From contig CANJKZ010000263.1 in assembly GCA_947471745.1 (NCBI GenBank), positions 1,933,501 through 1,997,500 on the forward strand: 64,000 bases of DNA, read 5' to 3'. Every line of letters begins with the position of its first letter. Within the stretch, counting starts at the first letter, position 1. The notes under the pieces were generated by a model. The model was not told the origin of the DNA, did no database searches, and saw only the letters and a program-made list of their open reading frames with translations. The translations under genes were made by a program, and so were the position numbers. Positions 44,705 through 60,605 of the stretch are shown here, piece by piece. The stretch is from Closterium sp. Naga37s-1. Taxonomy: Eukaryota > Streptophyta > Zygnematophyceae > Desmidiales > Closteriaceae.

Positions 44705-47326
44705 ATGATGACGTCAAGCGAGGCCTCCCGCACTTCCTTGGATGGTGTCGTTGTAAATTCCGGCGAACCCTGGGCAACCGCGACGATGTTCGACACGTCG
44801 GCGGTACCGATTTTCACGGGACAAAACTATTCCGCGTGGAAGTTTAAGTTCCATGTGCTCATGATGGAGCGGGGACTTTGGGGTTTCTTCGATGGAACGG
44901 AGAAGAAGCCGGACGACGAGAGCGGCATCGCGGCATGGAAGAAGAAGGACCAAAAGGCGTTCGCTACATTGATATCGCGCATCGGCATCAATCTCGTGAG
45001 CGCGGTGCGCATGTGTATCAAGCTCGAAGCGTCGGCGCATGAAGCGTGGAAGCGGCTCGAGACCATCCACGTGAACAAGACTCTCCACGGCAAGATCCTA
45101 GCCCGGAATGCGTTTTACACGGTGAAGATGCGCGCGGGCGAATCGATGCACGAGTATGCGACTCGTGTGGAGGAACTCGTGGAATCGTTCATGGACCTCG
45201 GTGGAACGGTCACGGAGGAGGATTGGATTTTGACATTGCTATGCGGCCTTCCGGAAGAGTGGTCGACGGTGATTACGACACTCGATAGCGTGCAAGACAC
45301 TTGGACAAAGGAAATGGTGGTCGGTCGACTTCTCCATGAGGAATCACGTCGCCGACAATTCGCGAATGAGAGCGAGGGGACCGCCATGTACTCCGGAGGG
45401 AATTCCGGAAAGAAGTCCAAGTGGAGCAAGGGCGCAACGAAGGAATCGTCCGGTGGGAGCGAGCATCGCGGCAAGTGTCACTATTGCCGCAAACCGGGAC
45501 ACTTTTGGCGTGAGTGTCGGAAGCGCCCGAGCGATTGGACTCCATCGAAGGCGCGGGACGAAGAGGGCAACGCGCACACGGCATCCGGCGAGGCCGATGA
45601 TTCAAAGGAGTCGCTCGTGTTAGTGGCCGACAACGGGAACAAAACTCCAAGCGACGCGTGGTTCCTCGATACCGGCGCAACGCAACACATGACGCACTCG
45701 GCGTCGCTCCTCAACAACATTGGCGCTCCGGGAGACGTCACGAGCATCGTGTTCGGAAACAACGAATCTCTACCGGTGGTTGGAGTTGGGAGTACGCGCC
45801 TCATCGTCGATAGCGGACCGGTGGACGTCACGAACGTGCTTCACGTCCCGGGGGTGAAGGTGAACCTTCTATCCGTCCCGCAACTTGCGAAGAAGGGCGT
45901 GATCGCCACCATCGACGGTGCGACAATGAACCTCTTTTGGAAGGGGGAGCAATTCGCACAAGGTGTTCTCAACGGAGATATCTACCAACTCAAGACGTAC
46001 CCGAGAGCGGCTTCATCCAACGTGGCGCAAGGCTCCAAGGCAACTCTCAAGGCGTGGCATAATCGGCTTGCGCACGCCAACTACGAGTCGGTCAAGGAGT
46101 TGGCCAACAAGGGTCTAGCGAAGGGAGTCGACGTGATCGCCGGCGACGACGAGAAGGGCGTGTGCGCGGCGTGTGTCGAAGGAAAAATGGCTCGGAAGCC
46201 ATTTGGTAGCCGTACCTCACCCCTCGCTAAGGACCCACTTGCGCTTGTTCACATGGACGTGTGTGGACCGATGCGGTGCGCATCAAAGGGAGGAGCGCGG
46301 TTCCTCTTGGTGATGCTCGACGACGCGACACGGATGTGTTGGACCCGACTCTTGAAGGCAAAGGGCGATGCGGCCAAGGCGATTCAAGAGTGGGCACTCG
46401 ATGTTTGCGACGACGACAAGAAGCGGATCAAGTGTATTCGTACCGACGGAGGTGGCGAATTCGTGAACAACGAGCTTGAAAAGTGGATGAAGAGCAAGGG
46501 CATTAAGCATGACGTCATGACACCCTACACACCCCAACAAAATGGAGCAGCGGAGCGGCTTAATCGAACGTTGGTGGAGGCCGTTCGTTCACTTCTTCAA
46601 CACTCCAAGCTTGGGAACGAGTGGTGGGGAGAGGCAAGTGCGCTAGCGGCATGGATTCATAATCGTGTGCCAATAAAGGTGCTACCGGGAACGACTCCGT
46701 TCGAAGCATGGAGCGGAACGAAGCCGAACATATCTCGCCTTCGTACCTTTGGGTGCCTTTGCTACTACCATGTACCGGATCCCCTTCGCCACAAGTTGCA
46801 ATCGAAGGCTCGTGCGGCGATCTACTTGGGAATTGCGACGAACGAGCGTGCGTGGCGAGTGTGGGACTTGGGCGACAAGCGCGTCGTCACGTCTCGGGAT
46901 GTGGTCTTCGACGAAGACAAGTTCCCGGCGAAGGAAAAACCAACTCAACAAGTCACCTTCATCCTTCCGGCACGAGAGGAGGTTGAAGAAAGTGAGGTTC
47001 TACCTCAAGTGGAGAAGGAAGCCGATGGAGGGGGAGAGAACAACGAGGAGAGCGTTGATGATGTCGTGGAGGCGTCACCAACCGAGGCGGCAACTACCTC
47101 CACACCTTCCTCCCTACCATTGGCCTTGACCCGCGAGCGTCGTGAGGTTCGTCCTCCCTCCAAGTACAACGACTACGCTACGGTAGCCGTTGGGGAGACG
47201 GATAAAGGGGGCGCGGCATTTTGCTTCGCGACTAAGGGTGATGATGAACACGCGGAATCTCTCATGGAACCACCCCCTAAAGATCCATCCCGTGCATGTT
47301 ACAAGCATGATGGATTGCACACCTAG
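44705..47326 (+). CDS. Element 4 gag-protease-integrase polyprotein, RT deleted
   Basis: 873 residues from ATG 44705. UBN2 gag (FTGQNYSAWKFKFHVLM to LLHEESRR, about 35-220), zinc knuckle CHYCRKPGHFWREC (258-271), protease DTGATQHM (near 321), HHCC WHNRLAH...CAACVEGK (about 447-490), integrase with HMDVCGP, RTDGGGEF and NGAAERLN (near 516, 579, 613), and the IN C-terminal part. The frame then reaches RPPSKYNDYATVAVG and ESLMEPPPKDPS, the point where copia RT normally begins, and stops 13 codons later at TAG. The loss of RT looks like one clean deletion. The remaining frame is undamaged, which suggests the deletion is young or the proteins are still used. Confidence 0.92.
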   Translation: MMTSSEASRTSLDGVVVNSGEPWATATMFDTSAVPIFTGQNYSAWKFKFHVLMMERGLWGFFDGTEKKPDDESGIAAWKKKDQKAFATLISRIGINLVSAVRMCIKLEASAHEAWKRLETIHVNKTLHGKILARNAFYTVKMRAGESMHEYATRVEELVESFMDLGGTVTEEDWILTLLCGLPEEWSTVITTLDSVQDTWTKEMVVGRLLHEESRRRQFANESEGTAMYSGGNSGKKSKWSKGATKESSGGSEHRGKCHYCRKPGHFWRECRKRPSDWTPSKARDEEGNAHTASGEADDSKESLVLVADNGNKTPSDAWFLDTGATQHMTHSASLLNNIGAPGDVTSIVFGNNESLPVVGVGSTRLIVDSGPVDVTNVLHVPGVKVNLLSVPQLAKKGVIATIDGATMNLFWKGEQFAQGVLNGDIYQLKTYPRAASSNVAQGSKATLKAWHNRLAHANYESVKELANKGLAKGVDVIAGDDEKGVCAACVEGKMARKPFGSRTSPLAKDPLALVHMDVCGPMRCASKGGARFLLVMLDDATRMCWTRLLKAKGDAAKAIQEWALDVCDDDKKRIKCIRTDGGGEFVNNELEKWMKSKGIKHDVMTPYTPQQNGAAERLNRTLVEAVRSLLQHSKLGNEWWGEASALAAWIHNRVPIKVLPGTTPFEAWSGTKPNISRLRTFGCLCYYHVPDPLRHKLQSKARAAIYLGIATNERAWRVWDLGDKRVVTSRDVVFDEDKFPAKEKPTQQVTFILPAREEVEESEVLPQVEKEADGGGENNEESVDDVVEASPTEAATTSTPSSLPLALTRERREVRPPSKYNDYATVAVGETDKGGAAFCFATKGDDEHAESLMEPPPKDPSRACYKHDGLHT

Positions 47327-47347
47327 TGGGTTGGGTGCAAGGGGGAG

Positions 47348-47898
47348 TGTTGGAGGTGGCGTGTGTTTGAAGCAAGGTGGTGGTGGGGCGGTTGTATGCC
47401 CCCAACCCACCGAATGTGTGACTTGTGCTCACGTTCGTGTGAGTTGCAGGTTTGCGTGGGGTTGAAGCATTGACTTCGGAAGACCCATCGATTCGGTGCC
47501 ACATGGCAGCACCAGGAACATTCGAGACCCAAGGAGAATTCGGATTGGTGAAATTCGAGAGTCGAATTTCACCCCTTCGAAATGTTACGCGAATGTTCGC
47601 GATGCATCTCGTATGTTACATGCGCGACTCGATGTTTTGAGTAGCTATAAATTGTGATTGCTTTGTATGCATGATCATACTGAAATCAAGAATCACTTTT
47701 TATGTGATACATTCGACTACAAAATCCAGAGAGTTTCCTATCCTTCAACCTAGAGCATAGCCTTCACGTTGAAAGCCATATCTCGCTCGATTCTTAGGCG
47801 ATCGAGGTGATCTACGGCTCGTTAGAAAGCTAAGACAGAGCTCTAGTGGTTTATACAACTCTAAGTTCCTGCAAAGTAGAGGAGACGCCTCTACAACA
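47348..47898 (+). repeat. Element 4 3' LTR
   Basis: 551 bp, TGTTGGAGG to CTACAACA, with three substitutions seen against the 5' LTR (near 47547, 47862 and 47896). Confidence 0.93.
47646..47652 (+). promoter_or_regulatory. TATA box in Element 4 3' LTR, facing NAC C
   Basis: TATAAAT lies 311 bp upstream of the NAC C ATG and in the same orientation. The same box in the 5' LTR would drive the element. A transcript from the 3' LTR would run directly into NAC C exon 1. This is inferred from position only. Confidence 0.5.
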
Positions 47899-47956
47899 AG
47901 TGGGCCAAAGGAATACTTCTGAGATACAAAACCTGAAGGCAGGCGCTTGGGAGAAA

Positions 47957-48272
47957 ATGGAAATGGCAACAACTACGCCTATGACTACTAGTTCTACTGG
48001 CAACAAATCAAACGAGGCAATGAGTCTCTCTGAGCTTGCAGAAACTCGAGTTGCAGTTCCCAACACCACCAGTGCAACTGCCGCCACTGCAAGTGCAAGT
48101 ACACATGACGTTTCCAAGCTGGGAGAGGATTTCCCGCCAGGATTTCGATTCCGGCCGACGGACGAGGAGCTGCTGTGTTACTACCTCAGGCGGCGCGTGG
48201 AGGGCATTCATATTGCATGGAACGTGATCGGGGACATGGATCTGTACAAGTTCGAGCCTTGGGAACTGCCAG
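47957..48272 (+). CDS. NAC C exon 1 (NAC subdomains A-B)
   Basis: First in-frame ATG after the LTR is 47957 (MEMATTT); 47963 is an alternative. About 54 Ser/Thr/Ala-rich residues precede [19 protein letters not shown], a longer leader than the ten or so residues of B and D. It ends [13 protein letters not shown] in phase 1 at CCAG|GTACTG. The open frame runs back into the LTR but only to a GTG, so no LTR-encoded Met is available. Confidence 0.85.
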
Positions 48273-49033
48273 GTACTGCCCTGCTGAATGTTCCATCCAC
48301 ACGCTTGACAACACACATGCTGCTCCCTTCTGAACAGCTCCTGTTTTATCACTGATTGGCTGAGAGCTGAAATTCACCTGCGAGTGGCTCAAAGCACGAC
48401 TAGTAGCTCAAGAAAATTCAGGAAAGCCAGTTTGCCAACATTCAGAGCACCAGATGCCAAGAGATTTGGTTTGAGATACCTCAAACACCCTTATATCCAT
48501 CATCTCTTCTGCCGACGCAATACAACCAGAGCACCAACCCCTGCACGATCGGCAGTTGTTTTCAGCTTCAATTGAACAAGACTTTCAAGAGCAAATCACC
48601 CTCTACATGCTTCTATAACATCATCTTAGTACCCCCTGAATTTATAACATGCCCAGAGCACCAACCCCAACGGCTTCAGTTGGCAAGTGAACTTTCCTGG
48701 ATATGCGAGACCTCAGAATCCTTTTACCCATCCAATCTGCCCTCCACTATGCAATATTAACGGGATTAGCAAAACCCATAGCTGGTGAACTTCTCTCTTT
48801 GAGAAAACTGCCTTTTCCAGTGCTTCTCTCCAAGGCTACAAGCATCCCTCTTCCCCTCTCTTTTCGTACTCCTCTTCATTCCCAGCCAGATAGGAAATAA
48901 ACTCAAGCACCCTGAACATCAGATAGAGAAAATAGGACAAGTAGTTGCCAACGTTATTTTTCTTCTTCTTCTTCTTTGCTTTAGAGACCTCACTTACCCT
49001 GCATCTCTCATCCTCCCTCTCCGCCACTCCCAG

Positions 49034-49253
49034 CCAGAGCAACATGTCCTATTGCTGGCGACGGAGAGTGGTTCTTCTTTGCAGGCCGCGACCTCAAGTA
49101 CCCATCAGGGTCCCGTTCCAACCGAGCTACAACTGCTGGGTACTGGAAGGCCACTGGGAAGGACAGGCCAGTGCACGTGCGGCTTGCAGGCAACGAAGGC
49201 ACAGGGGAGGAAACAGTCAGAGCAGGCTTCAAAAAGACTCATGTCTTCTATAC
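49034..49253 (+). CDS. NAC C exon 2 (NAC subdomain C and most of D)
   Basis: 220 nt after CACTCCCAG, ending TAC|GTGAGT (phase 2). It reads [20 protein letters not shown], then [21 protein letters not shown] and [18 protein letters not shown] replaces PIPDDG of B and D and AGRD replaces TSRD. Intron 1 is 48273-49033, intron 2 is 49254-49796, both GT-AG. Confidence 0.88.
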
Positions 49254-49621
49254 GTGAGTTCCGTGCTGCAGTTGCTTCTCCCTCAAACACCTCGTTTGTC
49301 CCGGGTGTGTTTTAATGTCTAGATTATTCGAGTCTTGCCAATGCTGTTTCAGGACTTCTTATGGGTCTGCTTGGGTTTGTCTACTTGCTCGAGTTTTTAA
49401 AAGCTTGTTATTACATTGTTCAGTGAGAGTCTCAGCTTGTTTCCTCTAGATTCTGGTTTTGGTATCTTGGTTTTGTAGTTTGGGTTTTGGGTTTGAGGTT
49501 TAAGATTGTTTTCCAGCTCTTTGATTGATTGTTTTAAATATATGTACACGGCTTTCCATGTTCCTGGTTTGAGTTTCCAGGATGAGTGTTGTTGTTGTCA
49601 TTGTTGTTGTTGTTGTTGTTG

Positions 49622-49640
49622 TTTTTTTTTTTTTTTTTTT
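49622..49640 (+). repeat. Poly-T run in NAC C intron 2
   Basis: 19 T after repeated GTT units, within the intron. Confidence 0.85.
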
Positions 49641-49698
49641 ACAATTGTTGTGTCCTCAGACTGCTTGTTCCGGCGGATGAGGTACAATATATTCATTG

Positions 49699-49701
<3 letters not shown>

Positions 49702-49777
<76 letters not shown>
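49702..49777 (+). repeat. (TC)38 microsatellite near the intron 2 acceptor of NAC C
   Basis: Uninterrupted TC dinucleotides ending 19 bases before the AG at 49795-49796. It makes an unusually long polypyrimidine tract. Ser/Leu-rich frames through it are not exon sequence. Confidence 0.9.
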
Positions 49778-49780
<3 letters not shown>

Positions 49781-49796
49781 TTTCTGGTGGGAATAG

Positions 49797-51379
49797 GGGA
49801 CGAGCGCCAGGAGGGGACAAGACTGACTGGGTGATGCACGAGTACCGGCTGGCAGAGGATTCTCCCGAAGCTGGACCGGCTGCTACAGACGTGGCGCGCG
49901 CTACAGCTGCACCGAGTGACCCAAACCCAGGATTAGCTGCACGTGGAGCTGCTACGGGTGTGGATGCAGCAGGTGGTGCTGTCACCGGCCGGAACAGCAG
50001 CAGAGAAGATGAAGGGACCAACCCAGACACCAAAGGTCCTGGTGATGAGGGTGCCGCAGCTGGCGCTGCTGATGGTGTTTTAGCCAGTATCAGCAGCGGC
50101 AACAGCAGCCCCAAAGCCAGCAGCCAGGAGCGTCGAACTGACAGTGCTCGAAAGATCGACGTGGCATCTTGGGTGGTTGTGTGCGTGCTCAAGCGAAGCT
50201 CGCTGACGGCTGAGGAGCAAGCGACACTGGCGCATCAGGGAGTGGCAGAACAGCAGAGGATGGCAGAACAGCAGCAAATCGGTGGGCCTCCTCTGCAACT
50301 TGGTGCGAATCTGTGGCTCTTGGCGCAGCAGCGAGGGAGCGGAGCAGAGCAGCAACCAGGTAACGCTAGTGGGGATAGAAACACAGGCTTGGCTGGTGCT
50401 GAATGTGGTGATGGCGGTTCAGGTGCTGCTGGTAATTCGGGAATGATGAATATTGAGCAGGGACATGAGAGGGGAGTAAGAGGAATGGCTGGGGAGGGGC
50501 GTTTGGCGGTCCCACAGGGAAGTCATGCAATTGCGACTGGTGGTATGGGAGGAAGCAACGTGGCAGTGGCAGGGGTTGATGGAAGTGCATGCAGGGAGGG
50601 AGATTTGGCACCAGCGGCAGGGAATCGTGAGGGTGTAACAGTGCGTGGCCTGACTTTCAGGAGTAATTCGCCCTCAACAGATTCACAGGGGAATACTTCC
50701 CCTACTACGCTCACAACCAGCCAGTCTCCCAACTCCTCCTGCGCAATGCCTGTCGGTGTGCAGAGCAGCGGTGCAGCAAGCCAAGCAGCAATTCTGGTTG
50801 CAGCGATGAATTTTGATTTGATTCAAAAGCCATCAGTGGATGGAACAGCCCCAAAAGTACCCGAGGCAGCAAGAACTGGAAGTGCGGTGGGAGAGGCAGT
50901 AGCAGAAATGGCATCTTTATCAATGAAGGTAGCAGAGGCAGGAGCAGAAGCGGGAGCTGGAAACCTCTTTGCACATCCAGGTCCCGCCTCCCCTTTCCTA
51001 AATCCGCCCAGCTTGCACTCTGGAATCTCCCCTGCCCACCCTCTCCTATCCAGTGCTGATAGCCAAGCAGCAGTGCAGCAAGGGATATTACACCAGCAGC
51101 AGCAAAGCAGCAGCCCTGCAGTGCAGCAAGGGTTATTGCCCCAACTGCAGCAACTCAGGACGCAAGCACTGCACCTAGAGTCACTTTTCCAGCAGCAACA
51201 AAGCAGCAAACCATCAGTGCAGCAGGGGATATTGCTCCAGCAGCAGCAAAGCAGCAGCGCGGCAGTGCAGCAAGGGTTACTGCTCCAACTGAAGCAACTC
51301 AGCATGCAAGCATCGCACCTAGAGTCACTGTTCCAGCAGCAGCAAAGCAGCAGACCATCAACGCAGCAAGGGTTATTGC

Positions 51380-51410
<31 letters not shown>

Positions 51411-52578
51411 CATCAGACCAGTGGTACAGCAACAGCTGTTGATCCAGCAGCAGCTAAGCAGCAGGCCAGCAGTGCAGCAAGAAGCATTGCTCCAGCAGCA
51501 GCAATGCTACATCTCGGCAGTGGAGCAAGGCCCAGCGCAAGCGCTCTATCTGGGGCCATCCTTCACGCAGCATCTGTTTGAAGAAAAGCCACCCAGAATC
51601 AGCTTCGGTGGTGGTGGTGCAGGAGAAAGGGGAGATAGAGAGCAGGTGGAGAGGGTGAATGACGTCTGGGAGGGCATGAGGAGCAATATGGAACGGCTAG
51701 TGGTGGGTACAAGAGACGCTCCAATCGAGCTTGAAACAAAGGCAGATCCTTCTGGGGCATGGCAGATTGTGCAGAGGGCGATGCGCATTGTGGAGGAGCA
51801 CATGGCAGCACCAGAAAGAGTGACAGTACCACCACTAACAGCTGCTACTGCTCTGGCAGCAGCCAGTTCACTCCAACCCCTCCCCCTCCCCCTCACCCGC
51901 ACCGGACCTCCCATCCAAAATCCCTTTCTGCCTCTCATGGGGGCACTGAATCAACGAGCTGGCTGCACGTCTCTCTCTCAGCAACAGCAGAACTACAGCG
52001 GACGCCAACAGGCCGGTTACCAGCAGGCGATTGCGGGCCCTGCCTCGTCTTGGTCTGCTCCTCTGCACCGACTCGACCCTTCTACTTCTTCTTCCATCGC
52101 TGCATCCTCCTCTGGTGCCCCTCAGCCTCTTCAATTTCAGACTCCAGCAATCCTTCCAACATTTGCTGCTGTTGCTACTCCTGTCTCTGCCACTGCTGCT
52201 GCTCCTTCAACTCCTGCCATTGCCGTTTCTGCTGCTGCTGGTACTAGTGTTACTCCAGGCGGTGCTGCTGGGTCTGCTGAGCTAGGTGACAGAGCAGCAG
52301 GTCACTGGATTCGGAATGAGGATATGCATAAACTGGCTGACCTTCTCAGGTCCCTCCTTGGTAATCAAGTCAACGCCACTGCAGGAGCAGCTGCTACTGG
52401 ACCTTCTCCCAGTGATGCTCCTATTGCTGCTTCCGGTGGTTCTGCTATGGCTCCTGCTCCTTCTGCTACTTTTGCAGCTGTAATACCCTCATACTCTGCT
52501 GTAGCACCCTCGATGGCAGCGCAGCAGGGGAAAAGGCACAAAGGGCAGCACGCAGTGAACTTTGGGCAGGACCAGCAA

Positions 52579-52650
<72 letters not shown>

Positions 52651-53988
52651 CAACTGCTGCTGCAGCAGCATCAGAAGTACCAGCAGCAACTGCAGCAGCA
52701 GCATGGTCAATACCACCAGCATCAGATGCCTCAGCAGCACATGCCTCAGCAGCAAGGACTCAGTCCTGCCATTCCTCTACCGCCTCAGCAGCAGGAACTC
52801 AGTTCGGATCCTTCATGGCAGAGAAGTGTTTCCTGTCCGCCTGTCTCTTTACCGCTCCAGACTCCCATTCAAGGCGTCAACCAGTATGAAGCACCATTCC
52901 GTGCCTCACACAGCCTAGAGTATAGCCACCTGCAGTCATTGCAAGGTGTGTTGGGTGGGCAGGGAGGGCAAGGTAGATCGCACATGGGAAATCCTAGCGA
53001 TTCTCTGCTGCATACCAGTGTGTGGGAGAGCAGTGGGACGGAGATGGCTGGAGGGGGAATGAAAAGAGAGGTGATGGGGGGAGGGGACATCGAGGATGGT
53101 GGCTTGGAGGCAACTGTTCTTCACGCCAGAATGCATGCAGGAGCACAGGGCTCTGGAATGGTGCATAGACAAACCAACCTGCCAGGAGGGGTGGGAGTGG
53201 GAGCTGCAAGGGTAGCAGCCACTGGTTCAGGTGTGGCAGCAACTGTAATGGGAGTTGCAGAAGCAGGTGCAGAACCCACCAGTGCAGGGGCGGCAGCAGC
53301 AGGGGAAGGATTTGCAGGGGTAGCTGCATCCTTACATGGGTTGGAGCTAGCAGATCTCGAGGCGCTTCTACTGAACGTGGAGGGCGAATTGGGCATGTTA
53401 AGCAGCATGGTCAGCGGGCTCAACCCTCATCCAAATAGCAGCATGGCTGCCAACCCTCAGCCCATTCCCAGTGGCATGCCCATCAGTCAACCACCAGTGC
53501 AACTGCAACCATCCGTGGAAATGCCAGCATCTGTGAAAATGGCACCATCAATGGCACGAGAGTCTTCGTTGGTCGCACCGATGCACAGTGGGCTTGGAGG
53601 CTCATTTGCATCAGAAGAAGAGGTTGCTGTGGTCATGGCCTCGTATCCCACTGCCAATATCATTGGCAGTGGTGACTTCATGTGGCCTAAGGGGGAAGGC
53701 GCTCCGTTACTTCCAAATTCATTCTTTCCGTCACCAGCAGTAGTGCCGACGTCGGATCAAACATGGGCAGATGGAGCATCAGAATCAGGAGAAGTATCAG
53801 CAGCAGCAGCATCGGCAGGTTCAACCGCAGCAGCAACAGCAGGAGAAGTAGGCGCATCTGGAGGTGCAGAAGCAGCCATTACAAGCACGATTGCCAATGT
53901 TTCAGGGGAGCCACAAAGTGGGAATGGTGCCAGTCAGGGCACTGGAAGGATGTTCTCTCCCAAAAGGAGTCGCGAAGAGGACTGCTGA
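49797..53988 (+). CDS. NAC C exon 3 (NAC subdomains D-E and Q-rich tail)
   Basis: It joins exon 2 in frame (FYT-GRAP) to give a 1,575-residue protein; the three exons total 4,728 nt with no lesion. It reads GRAPGGDKTDWVMHEYRL, about 90 residues of variable spacer, IDVASWVVVCVLKRSS (subdomain E), then a 1,290-residue tail: Q-rich QQGLLLQQQQ repeats (51060-51540), EDMHKLADLLRSLLGN near 52320, KRHKGQH near 52540, a 24-Gln run at 52582-52653, a His/Gln block with QMPQQHMPQQQ, ELADLEALLLNVEGELGM near 53350, and SPKRSREEDC with TGA. NAC proteins bind DNA as dimers; the tail probably regulates transcription. It is intact, but its 5' flank has been replaced by Element 4. It converges with NAC D. Confidence 0.9.
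52582..52653 (+). repeat. 24-glutamine tract (CAG with terminal CAA) in NAC C
   Basis: About 20 CAG codons then four CAA, followed by CTGCTGCTG (LLL). Same position as the A, B and D tracts after KRHKG. Confidence 0.9.
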
Positions 53989-54726
53989 TTCGTTTCTTCT
54001 CCTTCCCCCCCCCCCCCCCCCCCCTTCCTTTTTTATTTTTTTCAGTGATTGTTTCACGGGTGGATATTTTTCCGGGGGAGCTGGCAGTGTGCATATGATG
54101 GTGACACCTGGCTCAGGATCAATGGATAGCGTCGACATATGATGTTAGGAGTAATGTTCTTCATATTTGCAAAAGCAGCTTCCCTTAGCCTAAGAAACCA
54201 AAAAGAAGCCATGAGAGTACATGAAAAGAAACAAACAAACAAACCTATGCTCATCACGACCCCATTCATTTCTAACAGTACAAACTACATTCAATCTGGT
54301 TAGTACTTTACTATGCTCATCACGACCCCATTCATTGCGTTCACTTGCACTTGTATGTGACACAAATATTCCAATTATGCACATGCCTTGTGATTTGCGC
54401 ATTTGGCAGTAGGGGGGTTATTGCACCAATGACAAGATCTACAGTTTGGTGTATCAACAATATGCCATTACGTTTTGCCCATAATGTTGTTAGATTACAA
54501 CCGCATGCAACGATTTTTCCATTCTTATTATAAGGGAACCTGGTTCCATATCTGGGGAATGGTAGAACACAAGTTTTACCACTTGAGGGAGATGGAAGAA
54601 AAACAACCCTACCTTCAGATGTCAACTCTAATCGTTTTTCCTCGGCTAGAGATGCCATCACCACTCTATGTACACAACAGTCCCCAGATAGACAAAGGCT
54701 CATGAAACACATGCTCTTAGCAAGAC
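53989..54726. other. Shared 3' flank between convergent NAC C and NAC D
   Basis: No gene. A run of 20 C lies at 54005-54024. The right end (54615-54726) closely resembles the flank beyond NAC B (3540-3653); the left part shares GTGTGCATATGATGGT and ATGGATAGCGT with the flank after NAC A. A 24-base segment with CTATGCTCATCACGACCCCA occurs twice (about 54245 and 54310). Confidence 0.75.
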
Positions 54727-59611
<4,885 letters not shown>

Positions 59612-59628
59612 CTGTTGCCACAACAAGG

Positions 59629-59650
59629 AAAAAAAAAAAAAAAAAAAAAA
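59629..59650. repeat. 22-base poly-A (poly-T on the gene strand) beside the intron 2 acceptor of NAC D
   Basis: On the minus strand, 22 T end 17 bases before the AG of intron 2, so it serves as or extends the polypyrimidine tract. A second A run lies at 59656-59669. Confidence 0.85.
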
Positions 59651-59823
59651 CACAGAAAAAAAAAAAAAATGGAAGGCGTGTCAAAGACATTGTTACCTTG
59701 GCCTTCTAGATACTAAACCCCCTTCCACTCCACGCTTCCCCCACCTCCCCCCCTCCCCCTTTCCCGGTTCCACCCCCCTTTGACCACCCCACTTTACCAC
59801 AAAACGTCCACAAAAAAAAAAAG

Positions 59824-60055
59824 CACGCACGCACACACACACACACACGCACACACACACACACACACACACGCACACACACACATACACACACACACAC
59901 ACACGCACGCGCGCGCGCGCACGCATGCACGCACGCACGAACATACACACACACACACACACACACACATACACACACACACACACACTCGCGCGCGCGC
60001 GCACACACACACACACACACTAGCGCGCGCGCACACACACAAACACACACAAAAA
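59824..60055. repeat. (CA)n/(CG)n microsatellite in NAC D intron 2
   Basis: About 230 bp of CA with CACG and GCGC patches, in the same intron as the array at 14376-14662 of NAC B. Confidence 0.9.
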
Positions 60056-60382
60056 TGCAGCAAAAAAAAAAATGAAATGTTGATAGAAAATGTATCTGTA
60101 TACATGAAGTCACATGCATTTCACTCATACCGACATCCATATCTTGAGCAATCCAACCTGGAAAAACAATCTGACGACTAAGCTAAAGACACGACTGAAA
60201 GAAGCAGCATCAGACTAAGCAAGGACTCCAGATATATATACTGAAATAAAACTGACGAGTCAAACACGCAACAGGAGCCCGACAAACCCCTAAAACCAAA
60301 ATCAACCAGCGTAAAAATGCATCCAAAAACATGAACAAGAACTTCGGTTCGAATAATTCGAAGTTCCCAAAAAGAAACTCAC

Positions 60383-60605
60383 ATGTAGAAGACATGCGTC
60401 TTTTTAAACCCTGCTCTGACTGTCTGGTCCCTTTTGCCACCGCTGCTGCCTGTGAGGCGAACATGCACTGGCCTGTCCTTCCCAGTGGCCTTCCAGTACC
60501 CAGCTGTTGTGGCGCGGTTGGATCGGGACCCCGATGGGTACTTGAGGTCGCGGGATGTGAAGAAGAACCACTCGCCGTCGTCGGGAATAGGGCATTTTGC
60601 TCTGG
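60383..60605 (-). CDS. NAC D exon 2 (NAC subdomain C and most of D)
   Basis: 223 nt, after CACTCCCAG, ending AT|GTGAGT. It reads [37 protein letters not shown] and [12 protein letters not shown]. Intron 1 is 61748-60606, intron 2 is 60382-59612. Confidence 0.9.

Larger units (their letters stand above)
44104..47898 (+). mobile_element. Element 4: internally deleted Ty1/copia (no reverse transcriptase) just upstream of NAC C
   Basis: 3,795 bp. LTRs 44104-44654 and 47348-47898 are 551 bp each with about three differences; target duplication AGTGG (44099-44103 and 47899-47903). Primer site TGGTATCAGAGG begins at 44656; purine tract AAGGGGGAG abuts the 3' LTR. The single frame covers gag, protease and integrase, then ends shortly before the 3' LTR; RT and RNase H, normally another 2 kb or more, are absent. 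It is non-autonomous and would need enzymes in trans. The 3' LTR ends 58 bp before NAC C's ATG. Confidence 0.95.

Noticed and set aside
47846..48272. A chimeric LTR-NAC N-terminus starting at 47846.
   Set aside because: The frame is open, but 47846 is GTG; the first ATG is 47957, after the LTR.
49696..49796. Ser/Leu repeat N-terminus of the long NAC C frame starting at 49696.
   Set aside because: It is the (TC)n intron tract. The AG at 49795-49796 and the phase match with exon 2 show that exon 3 starts at 49797.
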